From assembly GCF_900091655.1 (NCBI RefSeq), contig NZ_LT594621.1, positions 1,240,001-1,304,000 of the forward strand: a DNA stretch of 64,000 nt, written 5' to 3'. The DNA is from Culturomica massiliensis (lineage in GTDB: Bacteria; Bacteroidota; Bacteroidia; Bacteroidales; Marinifilaceae). Shown in pieces: positions 26,980 through 36,376 of this stretch; the first letter of the stretch is position 1, and the number at the start of each line of letters is the position of its first letter. Under the pieces are notes generated by a model that saw only the letters and a list, made by a program, of their open reading frames with translations, made no database searches and was not told the DNA's origin. A program made the position numbers and the translations under genes.

Positions 26980-27681
26980 ATGATAAAACCCTCTCTTTAC
27001 AATAGCGATATGAAAATGGCCGAGTTGATCTTAGCCGATTATAAACTGCTTCTGTTGCTCCCCCGCTTCCAAATGAGCCTCGGGTTCGGTGATCAGACCA
27101 TAGAAGAATACTGTAAAAAACGTAATATCTCTCCGGTATTGATGGTGATGATATGTAATGTATATTCTTTCGACCATTACTTACCCGGAAGTGAAGATAT
27201 TTCCAAAATCGACATCCGGCAACTACTGCTTTACTTACAGCGTTCGCATACCTATTATCTATATAACCGTCTTCAAAACATCCAGGAAAATCTTTCGGAG
27301 ATAACCCGGGAACTCAATAAGCAACAGGCACAACTATTCGACCGCTTTTTTGAAGAATATAAAAATGAAGTAATCAACCACTTCGAATACGAAGAAAAAA
27401 CAGTTTTCCCCTATATCCTGAACAAACAAGAAGGGAAACAGACAAGCGGTTATAACATCGATATATTCGAACAAAACCACACGAATATAGAAGACAAGCT
27501 GAACGATCTGAAAAACATCATCATCAAATATTTACCGGATCATTCGGAAAATCAGAAAAGAATAAGCCTTCTGTTCGACATCTTTTCATTGGAAGAAGAT
27601 TTGGGAAAACACACCTTGATTGAAGACAAAATACTGATTCCGTTAGTGCAAAAATTGGAAAACGGTTATGACATACACTAA
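26980..27681 (+). CDS. Hemerythrin HHE-domain protein
   Basis: I start it at the ATG at 26980 (MIKPSLYNSDMKMAELI); an upstream TTG is less likely. The 233-residue helical protein begins with a ScdA/RIC-like segment (a short domain ending in DHYLPGSED) and continues into a hemerythrin fold. Candidate iron ligands are the His in LQRSHTYYL, HFEYEEKTVFPYI, EQNHTNIED and EDLGKHTLIEDKILIP. Members carry a di-iron centre and repair damaged iron-sulfur clusters or sense O2/NO. It overlaps the LuxR-type regulator by 14 bases, which suggests that the pair forms one sensing unit. Confidence 0.87.
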   Translation: MIKPSLYNSDMKMAELILADYKLLLLLPRFQMSLGFGDQTIEEYCKKRNISPVLMVMICNVYSFDHYLPGSEDISKIDIRQLLLYLQRSHTYYLYNRLQNIQENLSEITRELNKQQAQLFDRFFEEYKNEVINHFEYEEKTVFPYILNKQEGKQTSGYNIDIFEQNHTNIEDKLNDLKNIIIKYLPDHSENQKRISLLFDIFSLEEDLGKHTLIEDKILIPLVQKLENGYDIH

Positions 27682-28273
27682 GAAACATTACCGGGTCGTT
27701 CTGATTGAGCCTTCAGCCATTATCAGTGCCGGTATCCAGGAATTATTAAAACCGTATAAAGAATTCGAAATCATTGCGGTGTTAGCCGATTGCAGCCATT
27801 ACACCGAGCGTATCCGGAATTTAAATCCGAATTTAATCATCTTAAACCCGATGATTATCGATTTCAAATACCGGCATTGTGTGGAAGAGATTTTTAACGG
27901 GAAAGAAGAAATACCCCTCGTGGCACTCGTCTATCAATACATAGAACCGGAAATTTTAAAACATTACAAAGCCATAATAGACATTGCCGACGATCAGGGG
28001 AAAATGATCCGCAAACTATCCCAGGTCGTAGACTCAAATCCCACAACTCCGGTAACACCGGAAAACGAATTGACGGAAAGAGAAAAAGAGATACTGATAT
28101 CTGTGGCAAAAGGAATGATTAATAAAGAAATCGCCGAACAACATCACATTTCAATTCATACCGTCATCACACACCGTAAAAATATTACCCGGAAAACCGG
28201 CATTAAATCGGTGGCCGGCTTAACGGTGTTTGCCATTCTCAATAATCTGATTGAAATGCAGGAAGTCGAATAA
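27668..28273 (+). CDS. LuxR-type regulator with a degenerate receiver domain
   Basis: This is a 201-residue protein. Residues 8-120 look like a response-regulator receiver, but the position of the phospho-acceptor Asp is Asn60 (LIILNPMII) and the acidic pair is reduced to IEPS, so normal phosphorylation is unlikely. The C-terminal LuxR helix-turn-helix (residues about 135-195) is intact: LTEREKEILISVAKGMINKEIA and ISIHTVITHRKNITRKTGI. It overlaps the hemerythrin gene by 14 bases. The likely input is therefore the hemerythrin partner or a small ligand rather than a kinase. Confidence 0.88.
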   Translation: MTYTKKHYRVVLIEPSAIISAGIQELLKPYKEFEIIAVLADCSHYTERIRNLNPNLIILNPMIIDFKYRHCVEEIFNGKEEIPLVALVYQYIEPEILKHYKAIIDIADDQGKMIRKLSQVVDSNPTTPVTPENELTEREKEILISVAKGMINKEIAEQHHISIHTVITHRKNITRKTGIKSVAGLTVFAILNNLIEMQEVE

Positions 28274-28277
28274 AAAC

Positions 28278-29480
28278 CTACCTCAATTTATTACGGTTAA
28301 AATGAGGAGCTACTTTCACAACAAAAAATAAAGTAGATACGACAGTAAGGCAGCCTCCGATCAGGTAAGCATGATTGAAACCTCCGAAAGCCTCCGCCAC
28401 AACACCCCCGGTCATTAAGCCGATGCCTATACCCACATCCCAACTGGTCAAATAAGTCGATGTCGCCGTACCTCGTTGACTGTTCGTACCCAAACTTACA
28501 AACAAAGTATTAAAAGCCGGAAACATTGTTCCAAAAGCCACACCTTGCAAAAGGGCTATACCCAAAAATAAAACGGATGTCACTCCGGCATTCCATTCCA
28601 TCAATCTTTCACAGGCTGAAAGGGCAAAAAAACTGATACACGCCAGATACATACCCAAAGAAATAACCTGAGTTATACGGCCCTTATCCACTTGCCGTCC
28701 TGAAAAAATACGGGATACAGCCAAACCCACCGCCATACAGGTAAAGAAAAGTCCCGAACTGGTCCTTATACCGATTTCCTCTGCATACATAGCGACATAG
28801 GTAGTCGTCATCCCATACGGAATAGAAAGCAGCAAAAGAGAAACTCCGGCAGGCAATCCTTTTACCAGGAAAAAGCGATCGAGAGAAATAGGTTCCCGCT
28901 TTACCGGTTGTTTATAAGGAGTCTTAACCAACGAAGCCATAATCAATCCTAAACAGCCCGACACCAGTGAACAGGTAAAAATAACCTCATAGGAACAGGC
29001 ACCGTGCATAAATAAACCGGTCATGGGCCCGAAACTCATCGCAATATTATTAGCAAGCCCGTAATACCCAAGCCCTTCTCCCCGTCTCGATGAAGGTAAA
29101 ATATCAATAACAATCGTATTACCCGCTACAGAAACCATACCGAAAGCAAAACCGTGAACAATACGTAAAGTGATAAATAAAGCCAATGCCCCGGCCAGCA
29201 TATACCCACCGAAAATAACGGTAAAAATAAAATAAGATAACAAATATAAAGGCTTGCGGCTAAACGTATCCAGCATATACCCTGAAAACGGACGGATACA
29301 CAAGCAAGCTACGGTATAACAAGAAAGTATAAAACCGATCATGGATTTACCGGCTAAAAATTGTTCTTTCAGATAAAAAGGCAATACCGGTAAAAGCAGA
29401 TAAAAAGCAAAAAACAATAAAAAATTAGCAGCAAGAATATAGCAAAAACTTGGAGAAAGAAGCTTATCCTTTATCATCAT
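28278..29480 (-). CDS. Major facilitator superfamily transporter
   Basis: This is a 400-residue inner-membrane protein with about 12 hydrophobic helices. The loop between helices 2 and 3 reads GYMLDTFSRKPLYLLSY, a variant of the MFS motif GxxxDRxGRR, and a second, weaker copy FSGRQVDKGR lies in the C-terminal half. Helix 4-5 has RIVHGFAFG and the loop DILPSSRRGEGLGYYGLANN. This pattern suits small drug or sugar exporters of the DHA1/YfcJ type. The substrate cannot be told. It is convergent with the LuxR gene, with a 4-base gap. Confidence 0.9.
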   Translation of the reverse strand: MMIKDKLLSPSFCYILAANFLLFFAFYLLLPVLPFYLKEQFLAGKSMIGFILSCYTVACLCIRPFSGYMLDTFSRKPLYLLSYFIFTVIFGGYMLAGALALFITLRIVHGFAFGMVSVAGNTIVIDILPSSRRGEGLGYYGLANNIAMSFGPMTGLFMHGACSYEVIFTCSLVSGCLGLIMASLVKTPYKQPVKREPISLDRFFLVKGLPAGVSLLLLSIPYGMTTTYVAMYAEEIGIRTSSGLFFTCMAVGLAVSRIFSGRQVDKGRITQVISLGMYLACISFFALSACERLMEWNAGVTSVLFLGIALLQGVAFGTMFPAFNTLFVSLGTNSQRGTATSTYLTSWDVGIGIGLMTGGVVAEAFGGFNHAYLIGGCLTVVSTLFFVVKVAPHFNRNKLR

Positions 29481-29863
29481 ACTATTCGGAAATTATAAAT
29501 GCAGTAAAAGCGGAATCCCAGGCACAAAATTACAAAATAATACCAGGTGTTATATCACTTTCCTGAATATATCTTTCCGTAAACTCTTTTATACTGTTCC
29601 GAAGATTTCAAACGAAAAACGGTATATAAGCAAAATACTCCCGATAGTCAATTTACGCCCCTGATGTGCCTCTGTCATTTTTCGGGCCATTCCCGGACGG
29701 CAACACATCGGCTTTATTATTCCCTCTTCCCGGCAGTTTATACTCCACCGTAAAAGGCCGGGGCGGCAACAATACATATTCCCCGACCAATTCCTCTCCT
29801 TCAAACACACCATAGCATTCTCCCAATTTTTTTATCCGGTTGTAAACTCATATTTATAAAATC

Positions 29864-29910
29864 AGCCGGGACATGCGATAACATGATCGCGTTCTCCCGG
29901 CTTTTCTTTT
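29864..29910 (+). terminator. Long hairpin followed by a T-rich tract
   Basis: The outer stem agccggga / tcccggct (29864-29871 with 29895-29902) encloses an inner stem gcgat / atcgc (29875-29879 with 29886-29890). CTTTTCTTTT follows on the plus strand. With the next hairpin it separates purL from the region to its left. Confidence 0.6.
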
Positions 29911-29918
29911 ATATTACC

Positions 29919-29939
29919 CAAGCCGGTCTTTCCGGCTTG
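29919..29939 (-). terminator. Hairpin after purL
   Basis: An 8-bp stem caagccgg / ccggcttg around a 5-base loop lies 10 bases past the purL stop on the minus strand. There is no strong T-run directly behind it, so it may stabilise the mRNA end as much as terminate it. Confidence 0.5.
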
Positions 29940-29949
29940 TCAATCCATA

Positions 29950-32900
29950 TTACTTATGCGCTTCCACCCATTTCCGGGCATTTACAAAGGCTTCGATCCA
30001 CGGACTCACTTCATCTTCTGCACGTCCTTCTGCATAATAAGCCCAGTTCCATGGAAAAATAGCTCTTTCAAGGTGGGGCATCATAGCCAGGTGACGGCCG
30101 TTTTTACTACAGATGGCAGCCGTTGCAAACGGGGAGCCGTTCGGATTGGCCGGATAAGCATTGTAGCTGAATTTCATCGGGATGACATATTCATTTTCGG
30201 CATACGGCAAACTGAATTTTCCTTCTCCGTGGGCGATCCAGATTCCCAATCGGCTGCCTGCCAAAGATTTCAGCATAACGGAATCATTCGGCTCTATCGT
30301 CACATTTACAAAACCGGATTCAAATTTATGGGAATCGTTATGTAACATTTTCGGCATTTCCTCATGTTCCGGATAAATCAATCCCAACTCCGCCATAACC
30401 TGACAACCGTTACAAATACCGATACTCAAGGTATCTTCACGTTTGTAGAAATTCTCCAAGGCCTGACGGGCTTTTTCATTGAATTTAAAAGCACCCGCCC
30501 ATCCTTTGGCCGATCCCAGTACATCGGAATTCGAAAACCCGCCTACAAAGGCGATCATATTCACATCTTCCAGTGTTTCACGTCCGCTGATCAGATCAGT
30601 CATATGCACATCCTTGACATCAAAACCGGCCAGATGCATAGCCCAAGCCGTTTCACGCTCACACTGACATCCCTTCTCCCGGATAATGGCAGCTTTCACG
30701 CCCGACGGTTTCGTCCGGTGGATATCCAACCCTAAATCAGCCAGTCTGCCCGTAAAATTTTCAGGAAATTTATATTTCAACTCATTGTGCTTATAACTCT
30801 TATATCTCTCCAACGCCTTTTCTTCGCCACTTTGACGACGGTCGAGCAAATAAGAAGTTTTAAACCACAAATCGCGCAAAGAAGCAATATCCAACATCCA
30901 GGAAGCCTCATCTTTTCGGATATTCAATTGTCCGGCTTTTCCCGGTTTTCCCAAGAAAGCATAAGCGACTCCTACTTTTTCAAAAACAGCCGCCGCCTTC
31001 TTAGCATCTTTATCGGCAATCTGAATCAACACACCCGGATTTTCCGCAAACAGAATCTTGACGATATCCTTTTCCGCCAGGAAAGAGAAATCGATATCCA
31101 ATCCCAACCGATTGTCTGCAAAACACATCTCCAGAAGTGCAGTTACCATACCTCCGGCAGAAATATCATGTCCGGCTAAAACCACCCCTTCCCCGACCAA
31201 CTGCTGTATAGCTTTGAAAGCTTCTGCAAAATACTGTCCATCCTTTACATCAGGGACCTCTCTACCTACTTTATTCAAAATCTGGGCAAAACTGGACCCG
31301 CCCAATTTCAGCTTATCAAATGAAAAATCGACATAAACAATCTCCGTCGCCGGATCATTTTTCAACACCGGCACCACGACCTTTCGGAAGTCTGTAACTT
31401 CTCCGACCGTAGAAATAATAACGGTTCCGGGAGCATATACCTTCTTGTCCCCATATTTTTGAGTCATGGAAAGTGAATCTTTACCGGTCGGGATATTCAC
31501 GCCTAATTCGATAGCAAAATCACTGGCAGCCTGTACAGCCTGATACAACCGGGCATCTTCACCCGGATTACGACAAGGCCACATCCAATTGGCAGAAAGA
31601 GATACCCCTTTCAATCCTTTTTCAATCGGCGCCCATACCAGATTGGTCAATGCCTCTGCAATAGCAAGTCGCGATCCGGCAGAAGCATCGGCCATAGCAG
31701 CCACCGGAGCATGCCCGATGGAAGTAGCGATACCGCGATGACCGGAATAGTCCAAAGCAACGGCGGCAACATCACTCAAAGGCAACTGTAACGGACCTAC
31801 ACACTGCTGACGTGCAATCTTTCCGGTCACAGAACGATCCACTTTATTTGTCAACCAGTCCTTCGATGCAACGGCCTCAATTTGTAAAACCTGCTCGACA
31901 TATTCTTCCAGCTTATCGGCAGAATATTCCGGACCGGTATACTTTTCCTGTATCGTTTTATCCTCCATAATCGTCTTGGGAGGATTCCCGAACATATCTT
32001 TCAATTCCAGATCAATCGGTTTCTCTCCGGTATTGGCATTCTCAAAAGTGAACTTCATATCTCCGGTCGTCTCCCCGATAACATACATCGGCGCCCGCTC
32101 ACGATCGGAAATATGCTGCAATGTAATCACATCTTTCTCTTTCATCACCAATCCCATCCGTTCCTGTGATTCATTACCGACAATCTCCTTGGCAGACAAA
32201 GTGGGATCACCGACCGGTAATTTTTCCATATGAATCTTACCACCGGTTTCCTCCACCAATTCCGACAGGCAGTTCAAATGCCCGCCTGCACCGTGGTCAT
32301 GAATGGAAACGATGGGGTTCACTTCGCTTTCAGCCATAGCCCGGATCGCATTACAAACCCGTTTCTGCATTTCCGGATTAGAACGCTGTACGGCATTCAG
32401 TTCAATCGCTCCGGCATATACGCCTGTATCCACAGAAGACACAGCACCACCGCCCATACCGATCCGGTAATTGTCTCCCCCCAGCAACACCACTTTATCC
32501 CCGACCTCGGGCGTGTGTTTCATAGCTTGTTCGCGATTACCGAAACCGACTCCCCCGGCCTGCATAATCACTTTATCATATCCGTAAGTCTGTCCGTCCT
32601 CCTCATGTTCAAACGTCAGCAAAGACCCGCAAATCAACGGTTGCCCGAATTTATTTCCGAAATCCGAAGCCCCGTTCGACGCTTTGATTAAAATATCTTC
32701 CGGCGTCTGATACAACCATTTCCGGGGATTAATCTGTTCCTCCCAGGCCCGGTCTGCATCCAAACGCGGATAAGAAGTCATATAAACGGCAGTTCCGGCC
32801 AGGGGCAAGGCTGCCTGACCGCCGGCGATACGGTCCCGGATTTCTCCGCCCGTCCCTGTCGCTGCACCGTTAAAAGGCTCTACAGTCGTCGGGAAATTAT

Positions 32901-33645
32901 GAGTCTCGGCCTTCAAGGATATTACCGTATCGATTTCCCGGACTTCATAAAAATCCGGTTTATCATGGGTATGCGGTGCAAACTGAACTACCCTCGGTCC
33001 TTCAATAAAAGCACAATTATCTTTATAAGCAGATACGATCCGGTTCGGATTTTCCTGCGATGTTTTTTTGATCAGTTTAAAAAGGGAACTCTCTTTCTCT
33101 TCTCCATCAATAATAAATGTACCGTTGAAAATTTTATGACGGCAATGTTCCGAATTCACCTGAGAGAATCCGAATACTTCTGAATCCGTCAACGGACGTC
33201 CCAACTTCCGGGCCAAACCTTCCAAATAAGCAATCTCGTCTGCATTTAAGGCCAACCCCTCCTGTACATTATAAGCACGTATATCCTCAATGTATACAAC
33301 CGGATCCGGCTTCTTGTCTATTGTAAAAGAATGTTGATCCAATCCCTTATAAAACGCCTTCAACATTGGGTCGAAAGGGGTTTGCTCACGATCGGTCTTC
33401 ATAAACTCTTCAATACGCAAAATGCCGCTGATACCCATATTCTGTGTGATCTCAACGGCATTCGTACTCCAGGGAGTAATCATTTCACGACGAGGACCGA
33501 TAAAATAACCGTCGAGCGAATCTTCCTTCAACCGTTTAGCTCCGCTGAATAACCATTCCAGCTTACTGACATCAAGAGGATTTTCAGACGCCCTGTAATG
33601 TACGGCATATACCGTAGCGTCTTTCTGATAGAAAACTATACTCAT
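29950..33645 (-). CDS. purL: Phosphoribosylformylglycinamidine synthase, large single-chain type
   Basis: This is a 1,231-residue enzyme of purine synthesis that converts FGAR, glutamine and ATP to FGAM. The FGAM synthase domain contains QVNSEHCRHKIFNG, SLKAETHNFPTTVEPFNGAATGTGGEIRD and HDHGAGGHLNCLSELVEE. A second AIRS-like half has TGKDSLSMTQKYG. The C-terminal glutamine amidotransferase domain has GGFSNSDVLGSAKGWAG and the nucleophile in GICNGCQVM. This fused large form is normal for Bacteroidetes and gamma-proteobacteria. No purine riboswitch was recognised in the 158 bases upstream. Confidence 0.97.
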   Translation of the reverse strand: MSIVFYQKDATVYAVHYRASENPLDVSKLEWLFSGAKRLKEDSLDGYFIGPRREMITPWSTNAVEITQNMGISGILRIEEFMKTDREQTPFDPMLKAFYKGLDQHSFTIDKKPDPVVYIEDIRAYNVQEGLALNADEIAYLEGLARKLGRPLTDSEVFGFSQVNSEHCRHKIFNGTFIIDGEEKESSLFKLIKKTSQENPNRIVSAYKDNCAFIEGPRVVQFAPHTHDKPDFYEVREIDTVISLKAETHNFPTTVEPFNGAATGTGGEIRDRIAGGQAALPLAGTAVYMTSYPRLDADRAWEEQINPRKWLYQTPEDILIKASNGASDFGNKFGQPLICGSLLTFEHEEDGQTYGYDKVIMQAGGVGFGNREQAMKHTPEVGDKVVLLGGDNYRIGMGGGAVSSVDTGVYAGAIELNAVQRSNPEMQKRVCNAIRAMAESEVNPIVSIHDHGAGGHLNCLSELVEETGGKIHMEKLPVGDPTLSAKEIVGNESQERMGLVMKEKDVITLQHISDRERAPMYVIGETTGDMKFTFENANTGEKPIDLELKDMFGNPPKTIMEDKTIQEKYTGPEYSADKLEEYVEQVLQIEAVASKDWLTNKVDRSVTGKIARQQCVGPLQLPLSDVAAVALDYSGHRGIATSIGHAPVAAMADASAGSRLAIAEALTNLVWAPIEKGLKGVSLSANWMWPCRNPGEDARLYQAVQAASDFAIELGVNIPTGKDSLSMTQKYGDKKVYAPGTVIISTVGEVTDFRKVVVPVLKNDPATEIVYVDFSFDKLKLGGSSFAQILNKVGREVPDVKDGQYFAEAFKAIQQLVGEGVVLAGHDISAGGMVTALLEMCFADNRLGLDIDFSFLAEKDIVKILFAENPGVLIQIADKDAKKAAAVFEKVGVAYAFLGKPGKAGQLNIRKDEASWMLDIASLRDLWFKTSYLLDRRQSGEEKALERYKSYKHNELKYKFPENFTGRLADLGLDIHRTKPSGVKAAIIREKGCQCERETAWAMHLAGFDVKDVHMTDLISGRETLEDVNMIAFVGGFSNSDVLGSAKGWAGAFKFNEKARQALENFYKREDTLSIGICNGCQVMAELGLIYPEHEEMPKMLHNDSHKFESGFVNVTIEPNDSVMLKSLAGSRLGIWIAHGEGKFSLPYAENEYVIPMKFSYNAYPANPNGSPFATAAICSKNGRHLAMMPHLERAIFPWNWAYYAEGRAEDEVSPWIEAFVNARKWVEAHK

Positions 33646-33804
33646 GCTTTATAATCTATAATAATTTATTCCAAGTAATTACGAGTGTACAAAGATAAGC
33701 ATTTTACCCCTATATCCCGCAGATAACAAAGATTTTCACATAAAGTTTTAGATCGTCCCGGATTTAAAACCCGGAACTAAAAACACCCCACTTCACACCT
33801 ACCG

Positions 33805-34917
33805 TCAATACTGTACTTTTGTATTATCCCGACAATAATAAGTCCCTTTTACAAATTTTCCTTTATTCAAAGTTCCGACATAAACATCTCCGTTATTCAA
33901 AGCATAAATACCTTCTTTGGGATATCCGTCTTCCCACAAGCCACAAAACAATTCTTTCTCCAATTCCCATTTTCCGACACCCATTCCGTTAGGAATATTC
34001 CTTTTTACCCTTCCGTCATACTCAAAACGGGTATCGTAATTCCGAAAAGACTCCCAATCCGCAACGACAGCACCGGTATAATAATATTCGTCTCTTCCAT
34101 ACATATGCGATCGATCGTTGGCAGCATTATACTCATTTATAAAATCAGTAAGAATCTTATCCCGCATACGCCTGTCTTCCTCTTCCACATATTCCCCAAA
34201 AGCCGTCACATAGCAATTCATAGCCTCTGTCATACAATACTCCATTCGTTCAGTGCCGTACAAGGACTTGCGCAACCATACATTTCCCAAATAAAACATT
34301 GCACTTCCTCTTTGGGCATCTTTCAACAATACAAAAGCCTTATCCATATTCTGGCTGTATCCCCCTTTCCCCATATAAGTCAGTATTCCGGCATAATTTC
34401 TAGCCAACCTGTTCCGGGTCGAAAAACCTGCATTGGGATCATAATACTTCCGGACCAGCCGGGCAGCCTCATCATAATCCCTGAAACGGGAATCAAACAA
34501 ATAAATTTCTATCAATTCACAATCCGCCTCATAAACATATTTTCCTTCCGGTAGTTTTGCCGCTAACTTCAAATACTTCAGTGCTTTGCTCACATCCTGA
34601 TTCAACCATTCACAACCCGATTTATACTTCTGTCCCAAAAACAAACAGGCCCCAGGCTCATCCCTGACGGCAGCAGCCATAAGTAAAGAAGTATCCCCAT
34701 CACCCCTTAAAAATAATTTATAATATGCCTTACCACTCCATTCCGGATCGCTTTTCTTCGACAAACGCGTCAAATAACTCACCGCTTTCTCTCCCCTTGC
34801 CTTTTGAGCCTTCTCCCACAATACCTCCGGACGATTCATATACCAATATATAATCCCTATAACAATGACCACGGCACCCAACACACCGTATATCATTCTT
34901 TTTACATAAACCTTCAT
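33805..34917 (-). CDS. Membrane-anchored Sel1/TPR-like protein with C-terminal MORN-like repeats
   Basis: This is a 370-residue protein with one N-terminal membrane helix (residues 7-27, MIYGVLGAVVIVIGIIYWYM). Sel1-type helical pairs follow, for example ACLFLGQKYKSGCEWL then DVSKALKYLKLAAKL. The C-terminal part (from about 300) has MORN-like beta pieces: FEYDGRVKRNIPNGMGVGKW, FCGLWEDGYPKEGIY and YVGTLNKGKFVKGTYY. Both repeat types mediate protein or membrane contacts. There is no enzymatic motif. It stands alone, with gaps of 160-270 bases on both sides, and I do not recognise its function. Confidence 0.72.
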   Translation of the reverse strand: MKVYVKRMIYGVLGAVVIVIGIIYWYMNRPEVLWEKAQKARGEKAVSYLTRLSKKSDPEWSGKAYYKLFLRGDGDTSLLMAAAVRDEPGACLFLGQKYKSGCEWLNQDVSKALKYLKLAAKLPEGKYVYEADCELIEIYLFDSRFRDYDEAARLVRKYYDPNAGFSTRNRLARNYAGILTYMGKGGYSQNMDKAFVLLKDAQRGSAMFYLGNVWLRKSLYGTERMEYCMTEAMNCYVTAFGEYVEEEDRRMRDKILTDFINEYNAANDRSHMYGRDEYYYTGAVVADWESFRNYDTRFEYDGRVKRNIPNGMGVGKWELEKELFCGLWEDGYPKEGIYALNNGDVYVGTLNKGKFVKGTYYCRDNTKVQY

Positions 34918-35118
34918 AGTACTGCATTAAAAACCAATCGGTTAACCTATTTCATACAATTATCTGCAATTCAAAATTTTAACTTTTTAAAGATAAATAT
35001 TCAAAATTACAAATCCTAATCCTTATGCTCTTAAATATAATTTTAAATCATCAGACAACTTTCTTTTCCTTACCAACCACACCCTCAATCTAAAATTTAC
35101 AATTTATCATATATTTGT

Positions 35119-35126
35119 TATCTTTG
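35119..35126 (+). promoter_or_regulatory. -7 promoter box upstream of the DUF418 gene
   Basis: TATCTTTG is an exact TAnnTTTG match. TTTA at 35096-35099, 19 bases upstream, is a one-off -33 box. The DUF418 ATG is 60 bases downstream. The remaining gap 34918-35118 is AT-rich and shows nothing else. Confidence 0.55.
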
Positions 35127-35186
35127 TTCCATCAGAGAGGAATACTTATTCTTCGCATAACAGCTATTTATCTCAACCTTAATCAC

Positions 35187-36371
35187 ATGGAAACACCAAG
35201 AGGTACGACGCCAAGCGGACGCATTGACATCGCAGACATATTACGTGGATTTGCGGTAATGGGAATTATTGTTTTACACAGCATCGAACATTACAACTTC
35301 TATTCCTTCCCCGAAGTGACGGGAGAATGGCTGAAATTCACCGATACGGTAATCTGGGAATCCATGTTTTTTACTTTCGGTGGCAAAGCTTATGCCATAT
35401 TTGCCTTACTTTTCGGATTCAGTTTCTTTATTCAGGAAAACAGGCAAAGAGAAAAAGGAAAAGATTTCAGAGGCCGGTTTGCCTGGCGTCTGGCACTATT
35501 GTTCCTCCTGGGCAATCTAAACGCCATGTTCTTCACGGCCGAAATATTGGTTATGTATTCCATGGTTGGCTTTGTCCTGATTGCCGTATGCCGGTGGAGT
35601 ACCCGCTGGATACTGATTACTGCTACCTTCTTAATGTTACAACCTATAGCCTGTTGGGACGTATTTTCGGCCTTAACCGACCCGGCTTATACAGGAGATA
35701 AACAACTGGCCGGTTATTATTTTACACAGGCATTTGCCGTACAGGAAAACGGCACATTCTGGGAAACATTGAAAATGAACTTGTGGGAAGGCCAATTGGC
35801 CAGCCTCACATGGGCCTGGGAACACGGCCGTATATTCCAGACGGCCGCACTGTTCATGTTCGGTATGTTAATCGGGCGTACCGGTAAATTCCTATATTCA
35901 GAAGAAAATATGAAATTCTGGTTCAGAGCTCTACTCACCGGCATCATCGTCTTTTTCCCATTGACAGGATTAGTCAGCATCCTGCCTGAATTTATCTCAA
36001 ATACAGCGGTCACGATACCACTGAACCTCATCCTTCAATCCCTGGCCAATCTGGCTTTCATGGTATTTATCATATCAATTCTGATCCTGTTGTTCTACTC
36101 CTCTAAAATAGCCCGACTCATGCGCAGACTCATCCCTTACGGCAGAATGAGCCTGACAGACTACATCACTCAATCGATCATGGGTTCCCTGTTGTTCTAT
36201 GGCTGGGGATTTGCATTACACAAACACATGGGAATTACCGCAAGTTTTTTTATCGGAATCGTATTGTTTCTCCTGCAATACGGCTTTGCCTGTTGGTGGA
36301 TGAAATCCCATAAAAACGGACCCTTCGAATGGCTTTGGAAAAAAGCCACCTGGATCGGGGGCAAAAAATAA
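35187..36371 (+). CDS. DUF418 family membrane protein (YeiB-like)
   Basis: This is a 394-residue protein with about ten membrane helices. I start it at METPRGTTPSGRIDIADILRGFAVMGI because the longer frame to 35115 begins at the promoter itself. RIDIADILRGFAVMGIIVLHSIEHYN is the usual DUF418 N-terminus, and the C-terminal region has the conserved GRMSLTDYITQSIMGSLLFYGWG followed by a final pair of helices. The family is related to acyltransferase-3 proteins and its function is unknown. The gene ends 5 bases from the convergent UvrA-paralogue stop. Confidence 0.9.
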   Translation: METPRGTTPSGRIDIADILRGFAVMGIIVLHSIEHYNFYSFPEVTGEWLKFTDTVIWESMFFTFGGKAYAIFALLFGFSFFIQENRQREKGKDFRGRFAWRLALLFLLGNLNAMFFTAEILVMYSMVGFVLIAVCRWSTRWILITATFLMLQPIACWDVFSALTDPAYTGDKQLAGYYFTQAFAVQENGTFWETLKMNLWEGQLASLTWAWEHGRIFQTAALFMFGMLIGRTGKFLYSEENMKFWFRALLTGIIVFFPLTGLVSILPEFISNTAVTIPLNLILQSLANLAFMVFIISILILLFYSSKIARLMRRLIPYGRMSLTDYITQSIMGSLLFYGWGFALHKHMGITASFFIGIVLFLLQYGFACWWMKSHKNGPFEWLWKKATWIGGKK

Positions 36372-36376
36372 CGGCA

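Larger units (their letters stand above)
29481..29949. other. Gap with a possible decayed acetyltransferase fragment and hairpins
   Basis: This 469-base gap holds no intact gene. On the minus strand a frame starting MSLQPDKK near 29855 runs into an A7 run. Shifted by one base it reads GVFEGEELVGEYVLLPPRPF and then ADVLPSG before stopping, with a further piece in another frame. The texture resembles the middle of a GNAT acetyltransferase, so I read it as a remnant, with low confidence. The right part holds two hairpins listed separately. Confidence 0.3.

Noticed and set aside
29589..29813. Intact 74-codon gene on the minus strand
   Set aside because: The frame has odd cysteine- and arginine-rich composition. 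Neighbouring frames look more like broken coding sequence, so I describe it as a likely remnant instead.
33646..33804. Purine riboswitch ahead of purL
   Set aside because: No three-way junction with the conserved loop bases was found in this gap.
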